A stretch of DNA of 64,000 bases from Janthinobacterium sp. ROICE36 (GTDB lineage Bacteria; Pseudomonadota; Gammaproteobacteria; Burkholderiales; Burkholderiaceae_D): positions 1-64,000 of the forward strand of contig NZ_PEBS01000023.1 in the NCBI RefSeq assembly GCF_002869965.1. The letters run 5' to 3'. The notes beneath the pieces are model-generated. The model saw only the letters and a list, made by a program, of their open reading frames with translations. It was not told the origin of the DNA and did no database searches. Within the stretch, counting starts at the first letter, position 1. Each line of letters opens with the position of its first letter. Shown here piece by piece: positions 25,390 to 34,845 of this stretch. A program made the translations under genes and the position numbers.

Positions 25390-25983
25390 ATGGCTTCCAA
25401 CAAAGCGCATCATGCGACCGGTTGGGCTGCTGGCGTGATCGCCGCAGCCCTGGTCGCACACGCTGGCGCCGGTGGCCCCTATCAAGTGCTGAGCATGCTC
25501 GCCTTTGTCATGGGGGCGCTGGGCGGCACGGCGCCGGACTGGCTGGAGGTGGCCTGGTGGGCGCGCACGCACCGGCTGTGGATCACGCACCGCACCTGGA
25601 CCCACTGGGGCCTGGCCTGGATCGGCCTGCTCGTCTACACCTACCTGCAATTGCCGCACCATCTGTGGGCGCCGCCCCTGTTCGGCTTTGCCGCTGGCGG
25701 CATCATGCATTTGCTGGCCGACTGGCCCAATCCGCTGGGCGTGCCGTGGATTTTCCGCCGCCACTCGCTGCGCTGGTGGAAAAGCGGCCGCCACGACATC
25801 ATCGTCATCCTCGCCGCCTGGCTGGCCGCCACCGTCGTGGCCGACCACGTGTTTTTCGATGGCATCCACCTGCGGCGCACCCTGCTGGCGCTCGACAGCC
25901 TGCTGCACTGGTCGGCCGGCGCACTCCAGACGGCCTGGGCGGATCTGCAACAGTGGCAGGAGCGCTGGCGCCTGGGTAGCTGA
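25390..25983 (+). CDS. YdjM-like (DUF457) membrane-bound metal-dependent hydrolase family protein
   Basis: 197 residues. The N-terminal ASNKAHHATGWAAG, the LGGTAPDWLE segment, WITHRTWTHW and GGIMHLLADWPNPLGV give the conserved His/Asp pattern of the YdjM/LexA-regulated hydrolase family. There are four or so membrane segments. The catalytic function of the family is not established. No LexA box was identified upstream. Confidence 0.85.
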   Translation: MASNKAHHATGWAAGVIAAALVAHAGAGGPYQVLSMLAFVMGALGGTAPDWLEVAWWARTHRLWITHRTWTHWGLAWIGLLVYTYLQLPHHLWAPPLFGFAAGGIMHLLADWPNPLGVPWIFRRHSLRWWKSGRHDIIVILAAWLAATVVADHVFFDGIHLRRTLLALDSLLHWSAGALQTAWADLQQWQERWRLGS

Positions 25984-26044
25984 CGCCAATTGACGCCGGC
26001 AACGTGGCAAGGTGATCAGGCCCAGCGCGCTTCCAAGGGAAGGG

Positions 26045-26932
26045 CTAACTTGCCGGGCGCAGGGGCGCCTTCGGCAGCGGGATGAATTCCGTCTCGCCCG
26101 GCACTTGCCCCATGCGCTGGGCGCTCCAGTCGTCAGCCGCCTGCGACAAGCGCGCCTTGCTCGACGAGACGAAATTCCAGAACAGGAAGCGGTGGCCGTC
26201 CAGCGGTTCGCCGCCGATGACGACGAATTGCACGGGACCGCTGCCTGCCGTCACCACGGGCACGGCGCCGGCCTCCAGCAGCGCCATGGTATGCGGCACC
26301 AGCGCCACGTCATCGAGCAGCACCTCCCCGCTGATCGGATACACCGCCGCTTCCGCCGGCAAGCTCTCCAGGCGCAACGCGCGCCCCGCCTCTAGCGCCA
26401 CGTCTAGGTACAGCGTCTGCATATAGGTGCGCACGGGCGAGGTCTGGCCAAACGCCGTGCCGATCAAGACTTTGACGACGGCGCCATCGAGCGCCACGAC
26501 GGGAATGTCGGCCTGCGGCGTGTGCACGAAACTCGGTTCATCTTCTGCATGCGCCTTCGGCAGGGCGGCCCACAGCTGCAAGCCGTGCGTGCGGTGCGGC
26601 TGGCCGGCCAGGTCATGCGGCGTGCGCTCCGAATGCACGATGCCGCGCCCGGCCGTCATCCAGTTGATGGCGCCTGGCTCGATGCGCTGGTGGAAGCCAA
26701 TGCTGTCGCGGTGGTCGATCGCGCCTTCAAACAGATAGGTAACGGTGGCCAGGCCGATATGCGGATGGGGGCGCACGTCGTGGTTGGCATCCGGCGCCAC
26801 GTCGATGGGGCCGAAATGGTCAAAGAAAATGAAGGGGCCGACAGCCTGTTTGACGGCGGAGGGCAGCAAACGCCGTACGACGAAGCCGCCACCGAGGTCC
26901 TTTTCGTGGCTTTTCAGGATGGACGCGCTCAT
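26045..26932 (-). CDS. Pirin family bicupin protein
   Basis: 295 residues. FFDHFGPIDVAPDANHDVRPHPHIGLATVTYL carries the metal-binding His residues of the N-terminal cupin, and the GRGIVHSE segment completes the pirin signature. Bacterial pirins act as quercetin dioxygenases or redox-sensitive regulators. Its ATG overlaps the stop of the OsmC gene (26929-26932), so the two are translated together and probably serve oxidative-stress handling. Confidence 0.92.
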   Translation of the reverse strand: MSASILKSHEKDLGGGFVVRRLLPSAVKQAVGPFIFFDHFGPIDVAPDANHDVRPHPHIGLATVTYLFEGAIDHRDSIGFHQRIEPGAINWMTAGRGIVHSERTPHDLAGQPHRTHGLQLWAALPKAHAEDEPSFVHTPQADIPVVALDGAVVKVLIGTAFGQTSPVRTYMQTLYLDVALEAGRALRLESLPAEAAVYPISGEVLLDDVALVPHTMALLEAGAVPVVTAGSGPVQFVVIGGEPLDGHRFLFWNFVSSSKARLSQAADDWSAQRMGQVPGETEFIPLPKAPLRPAS

Positions 26933-27327
26933 GCCAGCACCGTCGTCACTTCGGTGGTCACAGCCGTCATCAATTTATGCAGCGGGCATTTACCGGCCGC
27001 AGCCAGCAACTCCTGGCGCTGCGCATCCGTCAGCTCACCGGTCAGGTGCAGGGTGGTGGCCAGGCGGTACACGCCCTTGCGCTCTTCGCTGGCATCGCGC
27101 TCCGTCGACACTTCCACATGTTCCAGGGGAATACCCTTGTGTCTGGCGTACCAGACCACGGTGAGCGCCTTGCAGGCCGACAGGGCCGCGTCATACAGGT
27201 CGTGCGGCGACGGGCCGGCATCGCCGCCGCCCTCTTCCACCGAGGCGTCGGCGGAAATGATATGGTCGCGCACGTGCACGATGTGGCGCATGGCTTGCGA
27301 CTGGTCGCGGATGGCTTTGATGGTCAT
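26929..27327 (-). CDS. OsmC/Ohr family peroxiredoxin-like protein
   Basis: 132 residues. One conserved Cys lies in DAALSACKALTVVWYARHKG and the other in AAAGKCPLHKLM, the two-Cys arrangement of OsmC/Ohr hydroperoxide reductases. It is the first gene of a two-gene operon with pirin. Confidence 0.9.
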   Translation of the reverse strand: MTIKAIRDQSQAMRHIVHVRDHIISADASVEEGGGDAGPSPHDLYDAALSACKALTVVWYARHKGIPLEHVEVSTERDASEERKGVYRLATTLHLTGELTDAQRQELLAAAGKCPLHKLMTAVTTEVTTVLA

Positions 27328-27487
27328 GGCGTTCCTTGCTGCGTTTGGAAAGCCACAATTTACACCGTTTGCCCGCTTTGCGCAGCCCGCTCCCCGGGCG
27401 CCGGGCTATTTGGTGCGGAACAAGGCGTCGACCGTCTGCGCCCCCTTTCGCAAGGTCCGGCGCGACGAAGCTGTACGTCGTGGCTGC

Positions 27488-29818
27488 CTAATCGAGCGTG
27501 CGCGCCACGCGAAAACCCACGATATCGTTCGACAGCACGCTGGAAAAGCCGTTGCGCAGGGCCGAGCGCAGGTAGCGCGGGTGGTACAGCCAGGAGCCGC
27601 CGCGCAGGATGCGCCGGCTGCTGTCGCTGCCCTCTTCCCACGCGCTGCCATCGACGGGCGCGCCTGCGTAATTGTCGTGCACCACGTCCTGCACCCATTC
27701 CCACACATTGCCATGCATGTCGAACAGGCCCCATGGATTCGGCGCGAAGCTGCCCAGCGGACTGGTGCCGCCCCGATACACGCCGCGCGGGCCGCCGTTG
27801 TAGACATACAGGCCGTCGTAGTTGGCTTGCTCGGTGCTGATCGTGTCGCCCACGTTGAAGGCCGTGCGCGTGCCGGCGCGGCAGGCGTATTCCCACTCCG
27901 CTTCGCTGGGCAGGCGATACTGCCGGCCCGTGCGCTCGCTCAACCACGCCAGGTACAGCTGCGCGTCATTCCAGCTCACGCCGACCACCGGGTGCAGGTC
28001 GGTTTGCACGAAACCGGGATTGTCCCAGTCCGTTTCCGACCCGCCCGCCCAGTCGGTCGCCTTGACGAAGGCGCGCCATTCGCCCACGCTGACGGGGTGG
28101 CGCGCCAGCGCGAACGGGCGCTCGATGCCGACCCAGTGCTGCGGCATCTCGCGCTCCAGCCAGGTCTGTTGCGAGCCGGCCTGGATGGCCGCCTTGTGTT
28201 CCGCCTCGTGCGCGCCCACCTGGAAGCGGCCGCTGGGAATGAGCACCAGTTCCGGCCCCTGTCCCGCGCCATCGAGGAAATCGTCGCGCAAGATGCCTTC
28301 GGCATTGGCCACCGGCTGCACATGTTCGGGTTGCGATTCCGCTTCTGGCGCCGGCGCGGATGCCGGCGCAGGAACCGCCGCGGCGGCGCGGCTGGCCTCT
28401 GCGCGACGCGCGCGTTCCTGCTCGGCGCGATAGGCCGCCTCCGCCTTGGCGACGATGGCCTTGCGCTGCAATTCCTGATGCTCCTGCAAGGCCGTGGCGG
28501 CATCGGCTTCGCGGCGCGCGCGCAACTGGCCGCGCAGCGCTTCCTTGCGCAGCTTGCGCGCCTCTTCCGCCTCGAAATGGCGCTGCGCCTCCTGTTCGCG
28601 GCGCAGTTTGTCCTGCCGCTGCTTTTCCAGCGCAGCCGCCTGGATTTCCGCCTTGCGCCGCTGGTCCAGCTCTTCCTGGCGTATCCGGGCCCGCTTGACC
28701 TCTTCCTCGCGCGCCTGTTCCGCGGCCAGCACCGCCTGCCGTTGTTGCTGCGCCTGCTGCGCCGCGCGTGCCTGCTGCTGGCGCGCCTGTTCCGCCAATT
28801 CTTCGGGCGACGGCCCGGCAGCACGCTCCAGCCCTTCCAGCAAGGCTTGCACCGATTGCGGCCGCAGTTCCGCCGTCAAGGAAAAGCCGTTCTGCAGCAC
28901 CTGCCACTGCGCTGCATTGAGCGCCTGCGGTGGCGAGGGCAGATGGCTGGCGCTGCGCGCATCGTCGAAGGGCATGCGCCCTTCGAGCATCTGGTAAATC
29001 ATCACCGCCACCGCATACACGTCCAGGCGCGGACTGGGCTGGCGCTGGTTGGCGCCTGCCTCGGGCGCCCGATAACCGTGCGTGCCCGCATTCGGCGTTT
29101 CCAGCGCCAGGCTGCTGCCCGCATTGCGCACGCGTGAGGCGATACCGTAATCGAGCAGCTTGATGTCGCCTTTCGCCGTCAGGAAGACATTGCCCGGCTT
29201 GATGTCGCGGTGTACCAGCTTGTGCTTTTCCCACGCATACGACAGGGCCTCGGCCACCGGTTGCAGCAATTCCTGCACGCTCGACAGGGGCAGCGCGCCC
29301 TGGCGGCCCAGGTAGTGCTCGAGGTCTTCGCCATCGAGGCATTCCATGATGATGAAATAACTGGCCGTGGCCGGGTCCTGCGCCCATTCGTAGACGCGCA
29401 CGATGTTTTCATGCGCGAGTTTGCGCGCCTGGGTAGCTTCCTCGATCAGCAGCTTGGCATGCGTGGCGCTCTGCGTCAGCTGGGGCGGCAATATCTTCAG
29501 CGCCACCATTTCGCTGCTGCCCAGCTCTGCGTGCGTGGCCAGGTCGGTGGCTTGCCACACCTGCCCCATGCCGCCCGTGCCGATCAGCCGTTCGAGCCGG
29601 TAGCGGCGGTTTTGCGGACCGATTTCCTGGCCTGTCATGAAGCCCAGTTCCGTACCCTGGCGTACGGGTAGCGGCGCGGCCACAGGGGCGACGCCGGGCG
29701 GCGCGTATTCGGCGTCGAGGATGGCGTTCTTGCGGCGTTCAAAGTCCTGTTCGCTGAGCAGCCCGTCGTCGTGGAGGGCGCGCAGTTCCCGCAGTTTGTC
29801 TCGTGCTTTTTGCATCAT
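27488..29818 (-). CDS. Ser/Thr protein kinase fused to a formylglycine-generating-enzyme (SUMF1) domain
   Basis: 776 residues from the ATG at 29818; the adjacent ATG at 29815 is equally possible. Residues 8-35 look like a SHOCT motif (LHDDGLLSEQDFERRK). A PknB-type kinase follows at about 72-330: GTGGMGQV, Lys108, HRDIKPGN (Asp205), DYG (223-225). A long charged coiled coil rich in Gln, Arg and Glu comes next, at about 345-490. A C-terminal SUMF1/FGE-type domain ends with HGNVWEWV and RRILRGGSW. SUMF1-type domains in kinases usually bind ligands rather than modify sulfatases. It starts 20 bases after the zinc-ribbon/coiled-coil gene, so the two form an operon. Confidence 0.88.
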   Translation of the reverse strand: MMQKARDKLRELRALHDDGLLSEQDFERRKNAILDAEYAPPGVAPVAAPLPVRQGTELGFMTGQEIGPQNRRYRLERLIGTGGMGQVWQATDLATHAELGSSEMVALKILPPQLTQSATHAKLLIEEATQARKLAHENIVRVYEWAQDPATASYFIIMECLDGEDLEHYLGRQGALPLSSVQELLQPVAEALSYAWEKHKLVHRDIKPGNVFLTAKGDIKLLDYGIASRVRNAGSSLALETPNAGTHGYRAPEAGANQRQPSPRLDVYAVAVMIYQMLEGRMPFDDARSASHLPSPPQALNAAQWQVLQNGFSLTAELRPQSVQALLEGLERAAGPSPEELAEQARQQQARAAQQAQQQRQAVLAAEQAREEEVKRARIRQEELDQRRKAEIQAAALEKQRQDKLRREQEAQRHFEAEEARKLRKEALRGQLRARREADAATALQEHQELQRKAIVAKAEAAYRAEQERARRAEASRAAAAVPAPASAPAPEAESQPEHVQPVANAEGILRDDFLDGAGQGPELVLIPSGRFQVGAHEAEHKAAIQAGSQQTWLEREMPQHWVGIERPFALARHPVSVGEWRAFVKATDWAGGSETDWDNPGFVQTDLHPVVGVSWNDAQLYLAWLSERTGRQYRLPSEAEWEYACRAGTRTAFNVGDTISTEQANYDGLYVYNGGPRGVYRGGTSPLGSFAPNPWGLFDMHGNVWEWVQDVVHDNYAGAPVDGSAWEEGSDSSRRILRGGSWLYHPRYLRSALRNGFSSVLSNDIVGFRVARTLD

Positions 29819-29837
29819 CGGGGGTGAAACGCTTCCA

Positions 29838-32159
29838 TCAAGGCTGCAAGGGGACGCCGCAGGCGGCGCAGAATGTATCTTCCGGATGGCCCGCGCGCTG
29901 CGCATGGCCGTTCTTGCAGCGGGCCGGCGCTGCAGCGGCAGAGGCCGCGCCAGGCTGCAGCGCCTGCGCCACGGCCACGCCCAGCTGCGCCTGCGCCGAC
30001 AGGCCATGCGCATGCGCCGCATTTTGCAGCTTAATCAGGTCGAGCTGCTGGCGCCGTTCGCGTTCCGCCTGGCCTTCCAGGTAGTTGCGCTCCTGCGCCA
30101 CGCTGTCTTGCGCCATGCGCATGGCCTCCAGCGGCGCGACGCTGTTTTCGGCCGCCGCCAGCGCCGCCAGCGCGTGTAGTTGCTCGGCGCTCATGCCCGC
30201 CTGCAGCTGCACCTTGAGCACTTGCGCCAGCGCGACCGCATTCTGGCCGGTGGCCATGGCCACCTTGCCCGTGTCGCTCAGGGAGCCGATTTTCTCGATG
30301 CGGTCGATGTCGATGCGCGCCAGTTCGGCCGCATGCGCCTGCTGCGCCAGCAGGGCTTCGTATTCGCCCTTCCAGCGCGCGTAATCGCTTTCGCGCTGCT
30401 GCGCCATGGCCAGCAAGTCGCGCTGCCATTGCGCTTCCTGCTCCAGCTGGCGCAGTTGCTGGCGCTGTTCCTCGATGGCCAGCGCATCGAGCTGCGCCAG
30501 CTGCGTTTGCTGCTGCAGCTGGCGCGCGTGCACGCCGTCAGCCTCGATGGTGCGCAGCAGCTTTTCCTGCTGCGCGATGGCATCCTCGCGCGCGCCGCCG
30601 CGCCGCAGCGCCGCGACTTTTTCCGCAATCTCCGTCGCCTGCACCTGGGCCGCTTCATCCTTGTGCGCCTCGGCGCGCAGCAATTCGCGCTGGCGCGCCA
30701 GCTGCATCTGGTCTTCCCACTCCTGCACCCGCTCAGCCTCGCGCTTGCGCGCCGCATTCGCCAGCATCAGGCCCTGCCAGGCGGCCTGGTGCTGCTCCGC
30801 CTCCAGCTGCGCCTCGCGCCGGGCCGCATCCGCTTGCGCCTGGCGCAGGCGCGCCAGCTGGGTGCGGCGTCCCGTCTCGTCATCGATCAGCAACGCGCTT
30901 TCGATCTGCTGCGCGATCGACTGCAAGTGGACTTGATGCGTAAAGCGCTGCTGCGCCAGCTGGACCTGTTCGCGCCCATGCAGCTGCGACAGTTCCAGCT
31001 CGCTGCGCATCTTGATGGCGGCCAGCGCGCGCACGTGTTCCCAGTTGGCCGCTTCATCGGCGCGCTGTGCGCCCTTTTGCGCCAGTTCCTGTTCCAGCTC
31101 GCCCAGCGCCAGCGCGGCGCCATGGTCGAGCGCCTGGCGCCTCGATTTCGCTTCCAGAATGCGCCCATACAGGTCGATCTGGCGCCCGCGCAGCGCTTGC
31201 AGGCGCTCCGCTTCCTGGTGCCCCAGCTCCGCCTTTTCCAGCGTCGCATCCTGCTGCAGTTCCGCGCGCCGGTGCGCATGGCGCGCCGCCAGTTCTTCGC
31301 GGCGGATGCGCTGCCACTCTTCCTCGCCATACAGCTGGTCGAGCTGCTTCATGCGTTCCAGGCTGTGCTGCTCCAATGCCTGCGCCGGCAAGCCGCCCAG
31401 CCACAGGGTGCCGATGGCTGCGTCGCCGTTGCCCTCGCGCTTGTCGTGCCGCAGGCTGAGGGTTTCCACGCGCGCCACGGCCAGGCCGCTGGGCGCCAGG
31501 CGCTGCGTCAGGGCCGATTGCAGGCGTTCGTTCAATTCGGGCCGCAAGTCGGCATTCGCATCCATCTCGCGCAGCGCGCGGCTGCCGATGAATTCCAGCG
31601 CAATCTGGCGCACGGACGGCAGCAGCAAGGCGTGCAGGTGGGCGCGCGTGACGGCGCCCGGCGCGCGCATGAACTGGCGCGCGAACGCATCGGGCTGGCC
31701 CAGCGCGATATCCATACGCAGGGATGCGGCAATGCTCAGCAGCTCCGTGCTGGCCAGGCCGGGCAAGTCGAATTCCAGGCTGACGGCATCGGCGCGCGCG
31801 ATCAGCACTTCGGCCGGGCGCGCCGGCAGCAGCGCCGGCAGGCGCGCAAAGAAGGCGGCGCTGTCGTAGTCGCCGGCCGGTATCAGGGTAAAAGCGTCCG
31901 ATTGCACGATCCAGGCGCGCGACTCGGCGGGCACCTGCAGGCGGCGCGCCGCGCCGCCGAACAGCGAGGACAGTTCGCGCACGCCAAAGAACAGGGCTAG
32001 TTGCCCATCAGCAAGATGCCATTGATTGGCATGCAGCACCGCGTCGCTGTCGGGGGCGCCCAGCGACAAACCGCATTGCGCGCAATAACCGGCGGCAGCG
32101 CCGTTCTTGTGCTCGCAACGGGGGCAGCGGGCGCCGCCAAAACCAAACAATTGGAACAT
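29838..32159 (-). CDS. Zinc-ribbon, SPFH-like, coiled-coil protein
   Basis: 773 residues. The N-terminus has a four-Cys zinc ribbon (Cys12, 15, 26, 29) and the C-terminus a second Cys/His ribbon (CKNGHAQRAGHPEDTFCAACG). Residues about 40-245 have an SPFH/band-7-like beta-alpha character. Residues 270-690 are an almost unbroken charged coiled coil. There is no signal peptide. It is directly upstream of the kinase-SUMF1 gene, whose own coiled coil could pair with it. I assign no enzymatic role; a scaffold that assembles the kinase is the simplest inference. The SPFH assignment is tentative. Confidence 0.75.
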   Translation of the reverse strand: MFQLFGFGGARCPRCEHKNGAAAGYCAQCGLSLGAPDSDAVLHANQWHLADGQLALFFGVRELSSLFGGAARRLQVPAESRAWIVQSDAFTLIPAGDYDSAAFFARLPALLPARPAEVLIARADAVSLEFDLPGLASTELLSIAASLRMDIALGQPDAFARQFMRAPGAVTRAHLHALLLPSVRQIALEFIGSRALREMDANADLRPELNERLQSALTQRLAPSGLAVARVETLSLRHDKREGNGDAAIGTLWLGGLPAQALEQHSLERMKQLDQLYGEEEWQRIRREELAARHAHRRAELQQDATLEKAELGHQEAERLQALRGRQIDLYGRILEAKSRRQALDHGAALALGELEQELAQKGAQRADEAANWEHVRALAAIKMRSELELSQLHGREQVQLAQQRFTHQVHLQSIAQQIESALLIDDETGRRTQLARLRQAQADAARREAQLEAEQHQAAWQGLMLANAARKREAERVQEWEDQMQLARQRELLRAEAHKDEAAQVQATEIAEKVAALRRGGAREDAIAQQEKLLRTIEADGVHARQLQQQTQLAQLDALAIEEQRQQLRQLEQEAQWQRDLLAMAQQRESDYARWKGEYEALLAQQAHAAELARIDIDRIEKIGSLSDTGKVAMATGQNAVALAQVLKVQLQAGMSAEQLHALAALAAAENSVAPLEAMRMAQDSVAQERNYLEGQAERERRQQLDLIKLQNAAHAHGLSAQAQLGVAVAQALQPGAASAAAAPARCKNGHAQRAGHPEDTFCAACGVPLQP

Positions 32160-32183
32160 GTGTGACTCCTGATGAGAATGATT

Positions 32184-32290
32184 GTGTGCGCAAGTGTGCG
32201 CAACACGGCTGCCATGCCGATTCTAGCAGGACAGCTGGCGCAGCACCTGCCGGGCGCCGCGTGTGCACAACAGGCGCACAACACTGTGCA
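32184..32290. repeat. Cluster of GTGTGCGCAA-type repeats upstream of the zinc-ribbon gene
   Basis: Two perfect tandem copies of GTGTGCGCAA lie at 32184-32203. A variant GTGTGCACAA lies at 32261-32270 and GGCGCACAACAC starts at 32274. They are 25-130 bases upstream of the start at 32159, where operators would lie. The rest of the 354-base gap 32160-32513 holds no gene that I can support. Confidence 0.45.
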
Positions 32291-32513
32291 GTGTCAAATA
32301 ATGCCATAGAGCAATTGCATTCATATGCAGGGATACAGGGCTAATTAGGCCTCAATTCAAGCGGTCGCCCGCCAGCCCCGTGCGCAGGCATTTCAGCGCC
32401 GTTTTTTTGCAGGCCATCCCGCCAAAACCACGGCTGGTCGCATCTGCATGGCGCAGCGGCGCGCGCCTGGCTACAGTGCAGACATACCCAGCCGCCACCC
32501 GAAAGGAACGATC

Positions 32514-32753
32514 ATGAACACGCCAAAAAACGCCCTGAAAAACATGGAAGCCATCTTCACCGTCGCCGTCGCCATCGCCTGCGGCGCCAGCTACGCCAGC
32601 TATGCCAGTTTCAGCCAACCACAGGCGGCGCAAGCCGGTGCCATCCCCGTGGTGGTGGTCAGCGCCAAGCGCCTGACGGAACAGGAAAAGAAAATCTCGC
32701 TGATCGAGGAACGGCAAGCCTTGCTGGGCAACGCCAGCGCCAGCACCCTGTGA
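32514..32753 (+). CDS. Small protein with an N-terminal membrane or signal segment, unknown function
   Basis: 79 residues from the ATG with AAAGGAA upstream. An N-terminal hydrophobic stretch (IFTVAVAIACGASYASYASF) is followed by a short soluble tail with GAIPVVVVSAKRLTEQEKK. Such small exported proteins are common in Oxalobacteraceae. No family function is known to me. Confidence 0.65.
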   Translation: MNTPKNALKNMEAIFTVAVAIACGASYASYASFSQPQAAQAGAIPVVVVSAKRLTEQEKKISLIEERQALLGNASASTL

Positions 32754-32941
32754 GCCTTCCATGCTGACCTTATGCCGCCTGGCGCACCACGGCTAACTGC
32801 CGCGCCAGGCCGCCATTTGTATCCGCCACCGATACACGGATACACAGTATTGTGTCAATTGTAATAAGTTGAATCAAAGGCGAAAAACCGCCGGCAAGTG
32901 GCTATAGTCCATTTCACGCAACCACCGAAATGGAGCACCCC

Positions 32942-33646
32942 ATGAAACCCATCACACTCTACGCAGCAGCCATGCTTGCCATCAGCACCGCGGCTTTCTT
33001 GCCCGTGCAGGCGATGGCACAGAATCAGCTCGGCGTGAGCATTGTCGTCGGCAACGCCCCGCCTCCGCCACGCTTTGAAAGCGCGCCGGCGCCGCGCGCC
33101 GGCTATGTCTGGGCGCCCGGTTACTGGAACTGGGACGGCCAGCGCCATGTCTGGAACAGCGGCGAATGGCTGCGCGAACGCAGTGGCAACCAGTACCGCC
33201 GCGCCGCCTGGATACAAGAGAACAAGCGCTGGCGCCTGGATCGTGGCGGCTGGGTCGCCGCGCAAGTGCAGCCCGTGCGCTATGACGAGGTCCGCATCGC
33301 CCCGCCACCGCCGCGCCGCGAAGCTATCCCGCGCGCCCGCCACGGCTACCTCTGGGCGCCCGGCCACTGGGAATGGCGTAGCCAGCGCTACGCCTGGACC
33401 CCTGGCGCGTGGATCGCCGAACGCCCCGGCTATGTGTATGCGCCGCCCGCCTGGAACCAGCGTGATGGCCGCTGGCAGATGCAGCAAGCCCGCTGGTCGC
33501 CACGCGGCCCGAATGGCGACCGCGACCGCGACGGCATCCCCAACCGCTATGACCGCGACAATGGCAAGCGCCACGACCGCGACGGCGACGGCGATGGCGT
33601 ACCGAACCGCAAAGACCGGCGTCCGGACAATCCGAACCGCAGCTAA
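32942..33646 (+). CDS. Secreted YXWXXGXW-repeat protein with a thrombospondin-3-like tail
   Basis: 234 residues from the ATG of MKPITLYA. A signal peptide ends at VQAMAQ. There are at least four WxxGxW-type repeats ([38 protein letters not shown]). The tail, [20 protein letters not shown] and its continuation, is an Asp-rich calcium-binding type-3 repeat. The family is found in beta- and deltaproteobacterial envelopes; its function is not known. Confidence 0.82.
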   Translation: MKPITLYAAAMLAISTAAFLPVQAMAQNQLGVSIVVGNAPPPPRFESAPAPRAGYVWAPGYWNWDGQRHVWNSGEWLRERSGNQYRRAAWIQENKRWRLDRGGWVAAQVQPVRYDEVRIAPPPPRREAIPRARHGYLWAPGHWEWRSQRYAWTPGAWIAERPGYVYAPPAWNQRDGRWQMQQARWSPRGPNGDRDRDGIPNRYDRDNGKRHDRDGDGDGVPNRKDRRPDNPNRS

Positions 33647-33667
33647 CACGCGGCGGTAGTCGCCGCC

Positions 33668-33696
33668 AAGGCCACCCATCGCGGTGGCCTTGTCAT
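33668..33696 (+). terminator. Probable rho-independent terminator
   Basis: AAGGCCACC (33668-33676) pairs with GGTGGCCTT (33683-33691) and is followed by GTCATTTT. It ends the WxxGxW-repeat gene. Confidence 0.65.
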
Positions 33697-33762
33697 TTTC
33701 CCGACATATCAGTGTATTAAAATCGCGCGACGATCAATCATACTGCGCGAGAAAGATTCACG

Positions 33763-34791
33763 ATGGCGATGGAAAATGCCGCTTTTACCTACGGTTCGGA
33801 CACCTCGGGCCTGGTCTGGGGCTTCCTGTTTGGCCGCGAGGCGCAGCCGCTGGCGCTCGATTCGACGGCTGCCCTGGCCTGGCTGGCCGATGGCGCGGCC
33901 AGGCCGGCGCAGCAATTCGTCTGGCTGCATTTCAATTTATCGCATGCGGCCAGCGAAAAATGGCTGATGACGCATACGCAGCTGGCCGCTGAATTCTATG
34001 AGACCCTGCACCAGGGTTCGCGTTCGACGCGCATCGAACAGGCGGAAAACACCCTGATCGCCGTGGTCAACGATGTGGTGCACAATTTCTCGTTCGAAGC
34101 GTCCGACATTTCCACCATGTGGGCCAGCGTGGCGCAAGACCTCGTCATCACGGCGCGCCGCGCGCCGCTGCAGTCGATCGAACGCTTGCGCCAGGCCGTC
34201 ATCAAGAACCACGAGCCGATCCGCTCGTCGGTGGAACTGCTGATCCATTTGCTGCGCGACCAGGCCGACGTGCTGGTCAACATCGTGCGCGATGCCGTGG
34301 CGCGGGTCGACGATATCGAAGACCACTTGCTGGCCGGGCGCCTGGTGCCCAAGCGCGAAGACCTGGGCGCCATGCGGCGCGTGCTGGTGCGCCTGCAGCG
34401 CCTGCTGGCGCCGGAACCGGCAGCCCTGTTCCGCCTGCTGCAACGCCCCCCTTCGTGGGTGTCGGAGCTGGACAGCCTGGAATTGCGCCAGTCGACGGAG
34501 GAATTTTCCGTGGTGCTCAGCGATATGTCGTCCTTGCAGGAGCGCATCAAGCTGCTGCAGGAAGAGATTGCCGCCAGGGTCAACGAGGAAAACAGCCGCA
34601 GTCTGTTCGTGCTGACCATCGTCACCGTGCTGGCCTTGCCGATCAATATCATCGCCGGCATGCTGGGCATGAATGTGGGGGGAATTCCGCTGGCCCAGCA
34701 CCCGCAGGGCTTCTGGATCATCGTTGCCATCATCGTCACGTTTACCGTCGTGGCGGGCTGGCTGGTGGTGCGCGTGCAACGCAATAGTTGA
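33763..34791 (+). CDS. CorA/ZntB-family divalent cation transporter
   Basis: 342 residues. The large cytoplasmic helical funnel is followed by two C-terminal membrane segments with the pore motif GMNVGGIP between them. The GMN-VGG form and the lack of a long acidic loop are typical of ZntB-like members, which export zinc or carry other divalent ions. The gene stands alone between terminators and the convergent rnk gene. Confidence 0.9.
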   Translation: MAMENAAFTYGSDTSGLVWGFLFGREAQPLALDSTAALAWLADGAARPAQQFVWLHFNLSHAASEKWLMTHTQLAAEFYETLHQGSRSTRIEQAENTLIAVVNDVVHNFSFEASDISTMWASVAQDLVITARRAPLQSIERLRQAVIKNHEPIRSSVELLIHLLRDQADVLVNIVRDAVARVDDIEDHLLAGRLVPKREDLGAMRRVLVRLQRLLAPEPAALFRLLQRPPSWVSELDSLELRQSTEEFSVVLSDMSSLQERIKLLQEEIAARVNEENSRSLFVLTIVTVLALPINIIAGMLGMNVGGIPLAQHPQGFWIIVAIIVTFTVVAGWLVVRVQRNS

Positions 34792-34845
34792 TTATTGGAA
34801 ACACGGCCAGGCAGGCGAACGGCAGGCGCCGTCCGCCATCACAGC

